From: Pirellulales bacterium
Lineage (GTDB): Bacteria > Planctomycetota > Planctomycetia > Pirellulales > Thermoguttaceae
Assembly: GCA_016935315.1 (NCBI GenBank)
Contig: JAFGRD010000125.1
Span: forward strand, 1-51,185
Direction: 5' to 3'
Length of the DNA: 51,185 nt
Positions 43,276 through 51,185 of the stretch are shown here, piece after piece; the first letter of the stretch is position 1, and every line of letters starts with the position of its first letter. The notes below the pieces were generated by a model. The model had not been told where the DNA came from and searched no databases. It saw only the letters and a program-made list of their open reading frames with translations. The translations under genes and the position numbers were made by a program.

Positions 43276-44634
43276 CTACAGCGATCCGAGAACTTTTTCG
43301 GCCCTATCGCGAACGAAGGGGGTCTTGGCCACTTCGAGGGTCTTCTGCACGGCCGCTTTGATCTGGTCCTTGTCACCCTCTTTCATTGTTTCGGCAATCA
43401 CTACCGCGGCAAGGGCGGCCTCCTCGGAAACATCCGGATCGTCCAGTGCGGGCACGACCAGTGCGAGCGACTCACCCGTTGCGACGCCTCCGAGCGTGCT
43501 CAGCAACAACCGCTTTTCCTGCGGCCGCTTGGCCAGGCCCATCGCCTCGGTCAACGTTGGCAGGTCGGCCGGCGCGTCTTTCTGCGGACCGGCCAGGCGG
43601 GCCAGGCCGCGGATCGCCAGAACCTGCCCGCGCAGGTTGTCTTCGGCCTTGGCGACTGCCAACAGCGCGGGCACAGCGGCCGCGTCGGGCCAGCCGGCGA
43701 GTATCCGCACGGCCTCGTTGCGGACCGTTTCGTCGTCGTCTTGCAGGCGGGCGACCACCGTGTCGAGGGCCTTGTCGCCGCCGGCCCGCGCGATCGCCCG
43801 TAGCAGAACGATGCGCGACGCGGCGTCGGCGTCGTCCAGTCCGGCGATGATTGCCTCGGCACAGGCCGCCCGGCCTCGGCTGCACGTGGCCAGCAGGGTC
43901 AGGGCCGCCTTGGCCCGCTCGCTGTCGTCGTCGGCGGCCTTGACGATTTTGACCAGCGCCGCGGTATCCTCGTCGTCGGCCAGAAAACGCAGGGCCCGAA
44001 TTGCCGCCATGCGAACCGAGGCGTCCTCGTGTTCGGCGGCCTGCAGGACTTCGGGCAGGGCCTCCTTGGCATTACGGGCGGCTAGGACACCCAGCAGTTC
44101 GGCCTGCACGTTCAGCGCGGCATCGCCCATGGCGGCGACCAGCGCGGCGTTGACGTCGTTGCCGCGGAGCCGGATGAGGCTTTGGCGGGCGGCGGTCGTT
44201 TCCGACGGGGCTCCCTCGGCGGCCTTTCCGGCCAGCAGCGGCACGTCGGCGGCCGTGCCCAGCGTGCCCAGGGCCTGAATCGCGGCGGCGCGGACCGTAC
44301 CCTCGCCGCTCTTGAGCATCTCGAGCACGGCCGGTTTGGCGGTGGCGTCGCCACGGTCGCCCAGGGCTTCCAGCAGCCCGGCCTGCACGTCGGGCGCGAG
44401 CTTGGGCAGCAGCTCGGTGAATTTCTTGGTGGCGGCTTCCCCGGGCACTTCCTCGCGGATCTGCTCGAACGCCAGTGCCCGCATGCCCGGATCGGGTTCG
44501 GCGATCAGATTGCTGATCATCTCGATCAGGGCATCGTTTGCATCTGCATCCTGGGCCCGCGCGGTGCTGCCGGCCAGGCAGGCGAGGCCCAGCAGCGCGC
44601 ACGCCGCGGCCGATGTCCAACGGAATTCTCTCAA
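43276..44634 (-). CDS. Exported HEAT-repeat protein, TTG start
   Basis: A 452-residue protein. I take the TTG at 44634 as start: a perfect AGGAGG lies seven bases before it and a signal peptide begins at once (cleavage after Ala-Arg-Ala, residue 27). The ATG further upstream would put about 63 residues of improbable basic sequence in front. The rest is a chain of HEAT-like helical pairs with Ala-rich repeats such as VRAAAIQALGTLG and VRMAAIRALRFL, an interaction surface without catalytic features. It follows a second HEAT gene after 190 bases. A scaffolding role is inferred. Confidence 0.87.
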   Translation of the reverse strand: MREFRWTSAAACALLGLACLAGSTARAQDADANDALIEMISNLIAEPDPGMRALAFEQIREEVPGEAATKKFTELLPKLAPDVQAGLLEALGDRGDATAKPAVLEMLKSGEGTVRAAAIQALGTLGTAADVPLLAGKAAEGAPSETTAARQSLIRLRGNDVNAALVAAMGDAALNVQAELLGVLAARNAKEALPEVLQAAEHEDASVRMAAIRALRFLADDEDTAALVKIVKAADDDSERAKAALTLLATCSRGRAACAEAIIAGLDDADAASRIVLLRAIARAGGDKALDTVVARLQDDDETVRNEAVRILAGWPDAAAVPALLAVAKAEDNLRGQVLAIRGLARLAGPQKDAPADLPTLTEAMGLAKRPQEKRLLLSTLGGVATGESLALVVPALDDPDVSEEAALAAVVIAETMKEGDKDQIKAAVQKTLEVAKTPFVRDRAEKVLGSL

Positions 44635-44641
44635 GGATGGT

Positions 44642-44647
44642 CCTCCT
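44642..44647 (-). promoter_or_regulatory. Perfect AGGAGG ribosome site before TTG start
   Basis: The minus-strand AGGAGG is seven bases from the TTG at 44634. It is the strongest Shine-Dalgarno match among these genes and the main reason for calling a TTG start. Confidence 0.7.
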
Positions 44648-44702
44648 GTTTGAATGGTGTTTCGCCCCTCGCAACGGCGTGCTGCAACTCGCCGTCGCGA
44701 AG

Positions 44703-44773
44703 GGCGATCGGATTGGCTCCAAGGTTGTCGCCCGTTGCGGTATGGGCCTCGCCGGCGACGAGGTCCGATCGCC
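44703..44773. repeat. 10-bp inverted repeat in gap between HEAT genes
   Basis: GGCGATCGGA (44703-44712) pairs with TCCGATCGCC (44764-44773). A 10-base palindrome (44749-44758) lies between them. The gap holds no gene, and no T-run follows. Confidence 0.5.
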
Positions 44774-44824
44774 TTCGGTCGTGTGCTACGGCGTGCCGTT
44801 TGAAGGCGACAGCGCCGTTGCATT

Positions 44825-45613
44825 CTACTTCTGGCCCGCGGCGGCCAACAGGCCCCGAGTGGCTGCCAGACGGACGTGCTTCGGCTGGTCCGGCTTGGCC
44901 AGGGTCATGTAGATCATCTTGGCCTCGTTGGCCTTGCCGTCGGCCAGCAGCCGCTCGGCGCAGGCCAGGTAGGCGTCGGCGGCGGCCAGCTTCAGCTCTT
45001 TGGGTGCTTTCGCCTGGTAGGCGCCCAGGGCCTTGGCGGCATCGGGGCTGCCAATGGCGCCCAAGGCGGCGGCGGCGGCCCCGGCGATCTGCGGGTCGGA
45101 ATCTTCCAGCAGCCCCACCAGCGCCGCGGTACTCGCGGCGTCGCGGCGCACGCCGAGCGAGTTGATCACGCCCACCTTGACCAGGCCCTTAACCTTGCCC
45201 ATGCCGTCGCGCATGGCGGCCACGGCCTCGTCACAGGGCATCCGCTCCAGGGCGTAGCGACCCATGTGCGAGAGCTTTTCGTCGGGCAACAGCGCGGCCA
45301 GCGCCGGCACGGAGGCGGCCGAGCCGATCAGGCTGAGCTTGCGGCAGACGAAATCCTTGGCCGCCTGCGGCGCGTCCGACTTCAGCACGGCCACCAGTTT
45401 GGCCTCCAGGTCCTTCTTGGCCGCGTCGTCCTTGTGCGAAGCCACCACGGCCGCGTCGATGGCGCCCAGCGTGGCCCGATCTTGCCCCCATTTGTAGGTC
45501 TTCAGGGCCTCGAAGGCCTTGTCGAGCGCTTCATCGGCCGTCGCGATCGACGCCACGCAGCCAAGCAGCAAAGCCATCGTCAGGCAAACGATCCCGTTCA
45601 TGCGTGTGAACAT
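44825..45613 (-). CDS. Exported HEAT-repeat protein (short)
   Basis: A 262-residue protein with AGGAG seven bases before ATG and a signal peptide ending about residue 26 (Ala-Thr-Ala). HEAT/PBS-lyase-like helical repeats fill the body (ASVPALAALLPDE, DPQIAGAAAAALGAIG). The last 60 residues (LACAERLLADGKANEA...) look like a short TPR-like pair. No enzyme motif is seen. It lies between a Gfo/Idh/MocA gene and a longer HEAT gene on the same strand, a combination met in planctomycete sugar-handling clusters, but a direct link is not shown by the sequence. Confidence 0.85.
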   Translation of the reverse strand: MFTRMNGIVCLTMALLLGCVASIATADEALDKAFEALKTYKWGQDRATLGAIDAAVVASHKDDAAKKDLEAKLVAVLKSDAPQAAKDFVCRKLSLIGSAASVPALAALLPDEKLSHMGRYALERMPCDEAVAAMRDGMGKVKGLVKVGVINSLGVRRDAASTAALVGLLEDSDPQIAGAAAAALGAIGSPDAAKALGAYQAKAPKELKLAAADAYLACAERLLADGKANEAKMIYMTLAKPDQPKHVRLAATRGLLAAAGQK

Positions 45614-45678
45614 TGAATTCTCCTTTTCCTCTCGAAGCGTGGTTTGAGAAACTTGATTTTACCAGAATCCTCGTCCCG

Positions 45679-45735
45679 CGTTCAACTCGGGACGGGGTTA
45701 ACTCGGGACTGCGTTGACTCGGGACGGGGTTCAAC
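45679..45735. repeat. Three tandem copies of an ACTCGGGAC-containing 16-18-bp unit
   Basis: Units with the core AACTCGGGAC/GACTCGGGAC occur three times in a row, followed by a partial fourth that runs into the stop codon of the Gfo/Idh/MocA gene. They occupy the short gap between that gene and the HEAT gene. They could be protein-binding sites or an unstable repeat. Confidence 0.65.
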
Positions 45736-46993
45736 ACAATCGCCACGGCTCGCGCATCGACCGGCGCCGCAGCCGGTTGGCCTCCTCGTCGCCGGGAAAT
45801 TCCTGCTTGACCGGGTCCCACTTCAGCGGGCGGCCGAGCCAGTAGGCGATATTACCCAGATGGCAAACCGTCACGGAGCTGGCCCCGATGGCCACGTCGG
45901 CCGCGGCGCGCTTGCGGCTGCGGACGCACTCCAGGAAATTGCCCTGGTGGTTGTGGCTTTCGTACAGGTGAATCTCGTCGGGGCCGATCTTGACTTCGGC
46001 CAGGTTGGCCGGGTCGGTCTTGATGCCGCCGCGCCAGACCTCCACCTCGCCCTTGGTCCCCTTGAAGCCCACCCAGGCCCCCGGCTTGCCGTTGGATCCC
46101 CATCCGCCTTGGCCGGAGTACAACAGCGCACCATTGGCATACTTGTAGATCAGGTCGTTCTTTCCGCCGCCTTCGGGCGGGGTGATTTCCACGGGCCCGC
46201 TGCCGTCGGCGTTCAGGCCCCATTGGACGATGTCGAAATCGTGGGCGCCGCGGTCGGTCATCAGACCGCCGGAATAATCACGCCAGTTCCACCAGTGCCA
46301 CAAGTCCACGCAGCGGTCGTGGTGGTAGGGGGCCCACGGCGCCGGCCCCAGCCACATGTCCCAATCCAGCCCCGGCGGAACGGGCTGGGCGGGGAGGCTG
46401 CAATGTCGCGAGGTGCCGCCGGGCGTGGTGTGCACGCTCTTGACCTCGCCGATGTAGCCGTTGTGGACCAACTCGCAGGCAAAGCGAAAGCTCCCGTCGC
46501 TGCGCTGCTGCGTGCCCGTCTGGAAGACGCGATCGTAGCGCCGCGCGGCCGCCACCACCGCCTGGGCCTCCTCGATCGTAAACGCCAAGGGCTTCTCGCA
46601 GTAGACGTCCTTGCCCTGCCGACAGGCCTCGATCGAAACGACCGCGTGCCAGTGTTCGGGCGTGGCATTCAGGACCGCGTCGATGCCGTCGCGGGCGAGC
46701 AGCTCGCGGAAATCGGCGTACGGCTTGCCCTGGTACTTTCGGGCCACGGCCTCGCGACGCTCCCGATAGACGTCGCAGGACGCGACGACCTGGGCGCCGT
46801 TGGCCACCAGCCCCTCCATCACGCTCGTGCCCCGGCCCCCGCAGCCGATCAGGGCCATGGTGATCCGTTCGCTGGCCGCGGGCTTGCCTTCGGCGCCCAG
46901 GGCGGTTGCGGGAATCACGTAGGGGGCGGTTGCCAGCGCGGTCGCCGTGCGTTTGAGCACGTCGCGCCGAGTTAAGGTTGCCTTGTTCTGCAC
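45731..46993 (-). CDS. Tat-exported Gfo/Idh/MocA family protein 1
   Basis: A 420-residue NAD(P)-dependent oxidoreductase-type protein with a Tat signal (TRRDVLKR, then a hydrophobic stretch to about residue 34). The Rossmann nucleotide motif LIGCGGRGTSV (about 48-58), the family EKP motif (YCEKPLAF, near residue 130) and the GAHDFDIVQW stretch with a conserved His/Asp pair are present. Family members oxidise or reduce sugars, inositols or their derivatives. Export through Tat with bound cofactor is characteristic of planctomycete versions. It lies downstream of three paralogs and upstream of HEAT genes. The individual substrate cannot be read from sequence. Confidence 0.93.
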   Translation of the reverse strand: MQNKATLTRRDVLKRTATALATAPYVIPATALGAEGKPAASERITMALIGCGGRGTSVMEGLVANGAQVVASCDVYRERREAVARKYQGKPYADFRELLARDGIDAVLNATPEHWHAVVSIEACRQGKDVYCEKPLAFTIEEAQAVVAAARRYDRVFQTGTQQRSDGSFRFACELVHNGYIGEVKSVHTTPGGTSRHCSLPAQPVPPGLDWDMWLGPAPWAPYHHDRCVDLWHWWNWRDYSGGLMTDRGAHDFDIVQWGLNADGSGPVEITPPEGGGKNDLIYKYANGALLYSGQGGWGSNGKPGAWVGFKGTKGEVEVWRGGIKTDPANLAEVKIGPDEIHLYESHNHQGNFLECVRSRKRAAADVAIGASSVTVCHLGNIAYWLGRPLKWDPVKQEFPGDEEANRLRRRSMREPWRLC

Positions 46994-47044
46994 GTTTATT
47001 CTCTCCTTTCACGTTCTGGCCGGAGGTATCGATAGTCTGCTCCG

Positions 47045-48313
47045 CTAGATTCTCCACGGTTGGCGCCACGCCCGCCGAAGCATCCGCGAGGCCTGCTCGT
47101 CGCCGACGATCTCTTCCCGGGTCGGGTCCCAGACGATCTTGCGGCCGCAGCGGATGGCGATGTCGGAGATGTGGCTGACGGTATCGCTGTGGACGGCGTC
47201 CTCGATATTGCTGACCGGGTCGCGGCGGGTCTTGACCGCTTCGAGGAAGTTGCCGCCGTGGTTGCGGCTGTCGACCAGGTGGACGTCGTCGGGGCCGAGC
47301 TTGCTCTCCAGCAGCGAGGGCGGATCGGCCTTGATGCCGCCGCGGGAAATCCCCACCCAGCCCTCGGTGCCTATGAACTCCGTGTAGTCGCCCCCCGGAC
47401 GGAACTTCATCTTCACGCCGTTGGCGAAGCGGATGTCCACGTCCCACTTCATCACCACGTTGTTGCGGCCCGTCTGGGGAATCGAGGCCGTGCCCTCCAC
47501 TTCCCAATTGCCGGCCAGATGGGTGTCGTAGCCCCAAACGAGGATGTCCAGCGGGTGCGCGCCCCAGCCGGCGATGAAGCCGATGGCGTAGTCGTAGTCG
47601 TGCCACCAGCCGTCGCCGCCGGTGGCCTGGCCGCAATAGGGCCGCCAGGGCGCCGGCCCCAGCCACATGTCGTAGTCCAACCCCTCGGGCACCGGTTGCG
47701 GCGCGCCCGATCCGCCCGGGCTGCTGTCCGGGGCGACCACCAGGATCTCCCGGACCTCGCCGATTTTGCCGCTGCGGACCAACTCACAGCCGAAGCGGCA
47801 ATGGGCGCTGGAGCGCTGCTGGGTGCCGTACTGGAACATGCGGTCGTAGCGCCGCACGACCTCGCGGCAAAGGCAATCCTCGCCGAGGGCCACGCTCAGC
47901 GGCTTCTCGCAGTAGACGTCCTTGCCCGCCCTGGCCGCCGCCACCGTGTGGTGCACGTGCCAGCAGTCGGTCGAGGCGACGCAGACGGCGTCGAGATCGT
48001 CGCGGGCGAGCATCTCGCGGAAGTCGGCATAGGCGACCCCGCCGGTCCGCTGGGCCCAGCCTTCACGTCGGTTCTTCCAGGCGTCGGCGAACGCCAGGGG
48101 CTGCCCGCCGGCGGCGATCATTCCCTGGAAGACCCCGCTGCCCCGACCGCCACAGCCGATCAGGCCGATGGTCACCCGCTCGCTGGCCGGCGGCGCGTCG
48201 GCCGCGCCCAGGGCTCGGGAGGGAACGAAGTAAGGGGCGGCTGCCCACGCGCCCGCGACGCCCGCGGCCTGCCGCAACAGCCGGCGGCGCGTGATTTTCG
48301 CTGATTCAGCCAT
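47045..48313 (-). CDS. Tat-exported Gfo/Idh/MocA family protein 2
   Basis: A 422-residue paralog. ATG 48313 is preferred over 48364 because AAGGAG lies upstream and the Tat motif (TRRRLLRQ) is then close to the N-terminus. Landmarks are LIGCGGRGSGV, YCEKPLSV and GAHPLDILVW. Compared with its neighbours it shows a longer loop after the EKP region (SSPGGSGAP) and Trp/Asp-rich GGDGWWHDYDYAIGF, which would shape a different substrate pocket. The C-terminus ends like protein 1 (a Trp-Arg pair near the end), a feature shared across this cluster. Confidence 0.92.
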   Translation of the reverse strand: MAESAKITRRRLLRQAAGVAGAWAAAPYFVPSRALGAADAPPASERVTIGLIGCGGRGSGVFQGMIAAGGQPLAFADAWKNRREGWAQRTGGVAYADFREMLARDDLDAVCVASTDCWHVHHTVAAARAGKDVYCEKPLSVALGEDCLCREVVRRYDRMFQYGTQQRSSAHCRFGCELVRSGKIGEVREILVVAPDSSPGGSGAPQPVPEGLDYDMWLGPAPWRPYCGQATGGDGWWHDYDYAIGFIAGWGAHPLDILVWGYDTHLAGNWEVEGTASIPQTGRNNVVMKWDVDIRFANGVKMKFRPGGDYTEFIGTEGWVGISRGGIKADPPSLLESKLGPDDVHLVDSRNHGGNFLEAVKTRRDPVSNIEDAVHSDTVSHISDIAIRCGRKIVWDPTREEIVGDEQASRMLRRAWRQPWRI

Positions 48314-48392
48314 GGCGGGGTTCTCCTTGTTGAATGGGACGGTGCCGTGTTGTGTCAGGGACATGCAATAGGTATTTCACACTATGGTGTGA

Positions 48393-49655
48393 CTAGGCCA
48401 GACCCCACGGCTCGCGCATCGTCCGGGCGAGCATCCGGTCGGCCGTGGCATCGCCGACGAACCGCTCGGCTTTCGGGTCGTAGGTCAGCTTCCGACCGAG
48501 CTGCAGGCAAATGTTGGCGACCTGGCAGGTAGAGTTCGCCCGATGCGCCCCCTCGGCCGGCGCCACGGGCTGGCGGCGGCTCTTGAAGCAATCGAGGAAG
48601 TCGCGGACGTGGTTGGCCTGGGGATAGCCCTTGCCGAACTTGCGATCGGCCAAGAGCGACTTCGGCTCGGCCTCGATGTTGCCGTCGTCGTCGACGTAGA
48701 TCATGCCTTCGGTGCCGACGAACCGCACGTGCAGCGGCCACTTGCCGTCCTCGAAGACCAGCTTCACGCCGTTGGCGTAGTGGGCCACCACGGTGCCTTC
48801 GGCCAACTCGAACTCGACGGGAGTGGTGTCGTCCGCATTGTTGGCCCACTGGCAGAGGTCGGCCGTGTGGCTGCCCCACTCGGTGAGCATGCCGCCCGAG
48901 AAATCGAAATTCGCCATCCAAAAACGTCGCGTCAGATACGTCGCGTTGTAAGGCCGCCAGGCCGCCGGTCCCAGCCACATGTCCCAATCGATGACGTCCT
49001 TCGGCGGCTCCGGCTCGGGCGGCAACGAGGCGTAGGGGTGGTACTCGAACCATTCGGGCGGCGCTTTTTCGGCGTAGAGCGTTTTCAGCTCGCCCAGCTT
49101 GCCGCTCTGGGCCAGCTCGACGGCGTAGCGAAATCGGGGAACGCTCCGCCGCTGTGTGCCGCATTGGAAGATCGTCCCGTAGCGCTGCATGGCGTCGCAC
49201 AGCGCCCGGCCTTCGGTCACGCTCACCGACATGGGCTTCTCGCAGTACATGTCCTTGCCGGCCTTGGCCGCCAGGATGGCCGCGGTGGTGTGCCAGTTGT
49301 CGCCGGTGGCGACCAGCACGGCGTCGATGTCGTCGCGCGCCAGCAGTTCGCGGAGATCGAGGTAGGTCTGGCAGTCGGCATTGCCATACTTGGCGTCGAC
49401 CATGCGTTTGACGGCGCTGCGGGCATCGCGTTTCACGTCGCAAACGGCCAGCATTTGCACGTCGTCGTTGGCCATCAAGGCGGATAGGTCGTGCCGGCCC
49501 CGGCCGCCGAGTCCGATGGCGCCCATGGCGATCCGCCCGCTGGGGGCCGGTCGGCCTTGCAGACCCAAGGCGTGGGAGGTGATGACGTAGGGTGCCGCCA
49601 AGGCGGCGCCCGCGCCCCGGAGGAAGCCGCGACGCGTGATCCTGCTATTGCTCAT
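48393..49655 (-). CDS. Tat-exported Gfo/Idh/MocA family protein 3
   Basis: A 420-residue paralog with Tat signal (TRRGFLRG). Landmarks are AIGLGGRGRHDL, YCEKPMSV and GSHTADLCQWA. The central region (YLTRRFWMANFDFSGG) is its own. AGGAGCATC lies before the ATG. It is separated by 79 bases from protein 2 and 65 bases from protein 4, so they are probably co-transcribed. The exact sugar-type substrate is unknown. Confidence 0.93.
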   Translation of the reverse strand: MSNSRITRRGFLRGAGAALAAPYVITSHALGLQGRPAPSGRIAMGAIGLGGRGRHDLSALMANDDVQMLAVCDVKRDARSAVKRMVDAKYGNADCQTYLDLRELLARDDIDAVLVATGDNWHTTAAILAAKAGKDMYCEKPMSVSVTEGRALCDAMQRYGTIFQCGTQRRSVPRFRYAVELAQSGKLGELKTLYAEKAPPEWFEYHPYASLPPEPEPPKDVIDWDMWLGPAAWRPYNATYLTRRFWMANFDFSGGMLTEWGSHTADLCQWANNADDTTPVEFELAEGTVVAHYANGVKLVFEDGKWPLHVRFVGTEGMIYVDDDGNIEAEPKSLLADRKFGKGYPQANHVRDFLDCFKSRRQPVAPAEGAHRANSTCQVANICLQLGRKLTYDPKAERFVGDATADRMLARTMREPWGLA

Positions 49656-49720
49656 AACAGATGCTCCTTGATGTGTTGGGGGGGGTTGAGCCCCGGCGAT
49701 CCGACTCTCGCACTAGTGTA

Positions 49721-51082
49721 TCATATTCTCCACGGTGGGCGCATCGCCCGCGATCGCAACCGGTTGGCCTCATCGTCGTCGAGGAACTCCTCCTTGGCCG
49801 GGTCCCACCGCAGCGACCGGCCGGTCCAGTGGGCAATACAGCCCAGATGCGACACGATCGTGGAGCGGCACCCGATCGCCAGATCGCACGCCGGCGACTG
49901 GCGGGTCTTGATGCACTCCAGCCAGTTCTGGTGATGGTTGTTCACCGGGTGCCAGGATTCGGGCCGCTCGTCGGACTGCTCGACGACGGCCGCCGGATAG
50001 CTCGTCAGATAACCTTGCCGGCCGACGTGAATCCAGCCTTCCTCACCCACGTACAGGGCGCCGAAGTTTTCCAGCCGCGTGTTCACGTCCCAGCCTTGGG
50101 GCACGAAGTGCTTCTGCGGGTCCAGCCGCCAGTCGACCACCTGCAGCAGCACATCGTCGGCGTATCGGTAGCTCAGCGACGGCACCTGCCCGGTCTCCGG
50201 CGGAATGATCTCCACCGGGCCGCTCTTATCCATTCCCAGCGCCCACTGCACGACGTCGAAGGAGTGTACGGTGTTGCTGGTCAGGTTGCCGCCGCCGAAG
50301 TCGCGGCAGAAGTGCCAGGGAACCACGTGCGGCGGTGCGCCGTAGCGGTGGAAGCGGCTATGGTACGCATGCCATGGGGCCGGGCCCAGCCAAAGGTCCC
50401 AGTCCAGCCCTTCGGGCACCGGCTCGCCGGGCAGATTCACGTCCGTGTTGGTGCCTGGAAAGGCGATGTAGACGTGCGTGACCTTGCCGATCCGCCCGGC
50501 GCGAACCAGCCGGCTGGCCCGAATGAACTCGGGCGTGGACCGCTGCTGCAAGCCGGTCTGCATCACCCGGCCATAGCGTTGGCCCGTCTCGACCATCGCC
50601 CGGGCTTCCCGAATCGTCTTCGAGATCGGTTTTTCGCAGTAGATGTCTTTGCCCGCTTTAGCCGCCAGAATCGTGGCCAGCCCGTGCCAATTGTCGCCGG
50701 TGGCGATGACCACGGCGTCGATGTCGTCGCGCGCCAGCAACTCGCGGAGATCGCGGTAGGCCCGACAGCCACGGTACGTTCCGCCGGGGCGGGCGACCGT
50801 GTAGGCCTGTTCGGCCACCTTCACGGCATTCTCGCGACGCCACTGGTCCACGTCGCAGGCGGCCAGCACCTGGGCCTCCGGCAGCCGCAGACAACACGCC
50901 AGGTGGCCCTGGCCCATCGCCCCGATGCCGATGAACCCCAGCGTGATCCGCTCGCTGGGGGCGATCGCCCCGTCCTGCCCCATGACCGAGGAAGGAATCA
51001 CCCAAGGGGTCGCCATGCCGGCGACGACGGTCGCGCCAGCTTTCAGGAAATCGCGCCGGGTCGCTTGTCTTGCAGGTGCCAT
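49721..51082 (-). CDS. Tat-exported Gfo/Idh/MocA family protein 4
   Basis: A 453-residue protein, the longest of the four, with Tat signal TRRDFLKA and AGGA seven bases before ATG. Landmarks are FIGIGAMGQGHL (GxGxxG variant rather than GxGGRG), YCEKPISK and TVHSFDVVQWALG. An insert around residues 240-275 (TNTDVNLPGEP, then a His/Tyr-rich stretch) and a longer C-terminal half distinguish it. It is first of the run, so its upstream sequence probably carries the promoter for all four. Confidence 0.93.
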   Translation of the reverse strand: MAPARQATRRDFLKAGATVVAGMATPWVIPSSVMGQDGAIAPSERITLGFIGIGAMGQGHLACCLRLPEAQVLAACDVDQWRRENAVKVAEQAYTVARPGGTYRGCRAYRDLRELLARDDIDAVVIATGDNWHGLATILAAKAGKDIYCEKPISKTIREARAMVETGQRYGRVMQTGLQQRSTPEFIRASRLVRAGRIGKVTHVYIAFPGTNTDVNLPGEPVPEGLDWDLWLGPAPWHAYHSRFHRYGAPPHVVPWHFCRDFGGGNLTSNTVHSFDVVQWALGMDKSGPVEIIPPETGQVPSLSYRYADDVLLQVVDWRLDPQKHFVPQGWDVNTRLENFGALYVGEEGWIHVGRQGYLTSYPAAVVEQSDERPESWHPVNNHHQNWLECIKTRQSPACDLAIGCRSTIVSHLGCIAHWTGRSLRWDPAKEEFLDDDEANRLRSRAMRPPWRI

Positions 51083-51185
51083 CGTCGATCCTGATTGCTT
51101 AGTACTACAGCGCTAGGTTGCTATTGCCTTATTTGGGGAAATTGGTGAATCTGTTGGGTGTCCCGATCCTCTGGAGGTGCTGGCA
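51083..51185 (-). promoter_or_regulatory. Upstream region of the Gfo/Idh/MocA run
   Basis: About 100 bases at the window edge, relatively AT-rich between 51115 and 51155, precede the first gene of the run. A promoter is expected here, but I could not identify a clear -35/-10 pair, and the region continues beyond the window. Confidence 0.3.

Overview
The window is high-GC DNA from a bacterium that looks like a planctomycete (phylum Planctomycetota, perhaps Pirellulales-like). The evidence is the combination of FG-GAP/ASPIC-UnbV exported proteins, an SHD1-domain metalloprotease-like protein, runs of Tat-signal Gfo/Idh/MocA oxidoreductases, multihaem c-type cytochromes fused to YVTN propellers, an HzsA-like haem protein and many secreted glycosidase-type proteins. 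Taxonomy is inferred from gene content only. I found no rRNA, tRNA, CRISPR array, transposase, phage or plasmid gene.

Layout. (1) 186-10010, plus strand: three consecutive gene pairs, each a membrane-anchored TPR protein followed by an exported FG-GAP/ASPIC-UnbV propeller protein. A perfect 23-bp inverted repeat flanks the first TPR gene, and a 60-bp dispersed repeat lies after the first pair. (2) 20754-9970, minus strand: six closely spaced genes for exported proteins, namely an HzsA-like dihaem propeller protein, a fourth FG-GAP/UnbV protein, a ten-haem cytochrome/YVTN/dihaem fusion, a regulator-type propeller, and two orphan periplasmic binding proteins with no permease or ATPase. (3) 22694-21120: HExxH protein with a C-terminal SHD1 domain. 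(4) 26538-22938, minus: a c-di-GMP operon (GGDEF synthase, HD-GYP phosphodiesterase, degenerate HD membrane protein), divergent from a membrane PAS protein (27043-28407) that lacks any output domain. (5) 28373-32326: very large exported glycosidase-like protein. (6) 33171-34625: sigma-70 family factor behind an 840-bp gene-free region. (7) 34816-40434, plus: GH78 rhamnosidase, GH99-like/CBM9-like protein, and a family-2 glycosyltransferase, convergent with an Agl23-type membrane glycosyltransferase coupled to a discoidin lipoprotein (43191-40442). (8) 51082-43276, minus: four tandem Tat-exported Gfo/Idh/MocA proteins and two exported HEAT-repeat proteins.

How the genes may work together. Blocks 5, 7 and 8 fit export-based handling of complex sugars: extracellular glycosidases plus periplasmic sugar-type oxidoreductases. 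Block 2 looks like a periplasmic redox assembly whose domain set (HzsA-like subunit, propeller and MauG/CCP-like dihaem unit on one chain) parallels anammox hydrazine synthase, but with an added octahaem module and two binding proteins. I consider it the best candidate here for an undescribed system. Its substrate is unknown and I do not claim it makes hydrazine. All assignments are from reading the sequence, and no database search was run.
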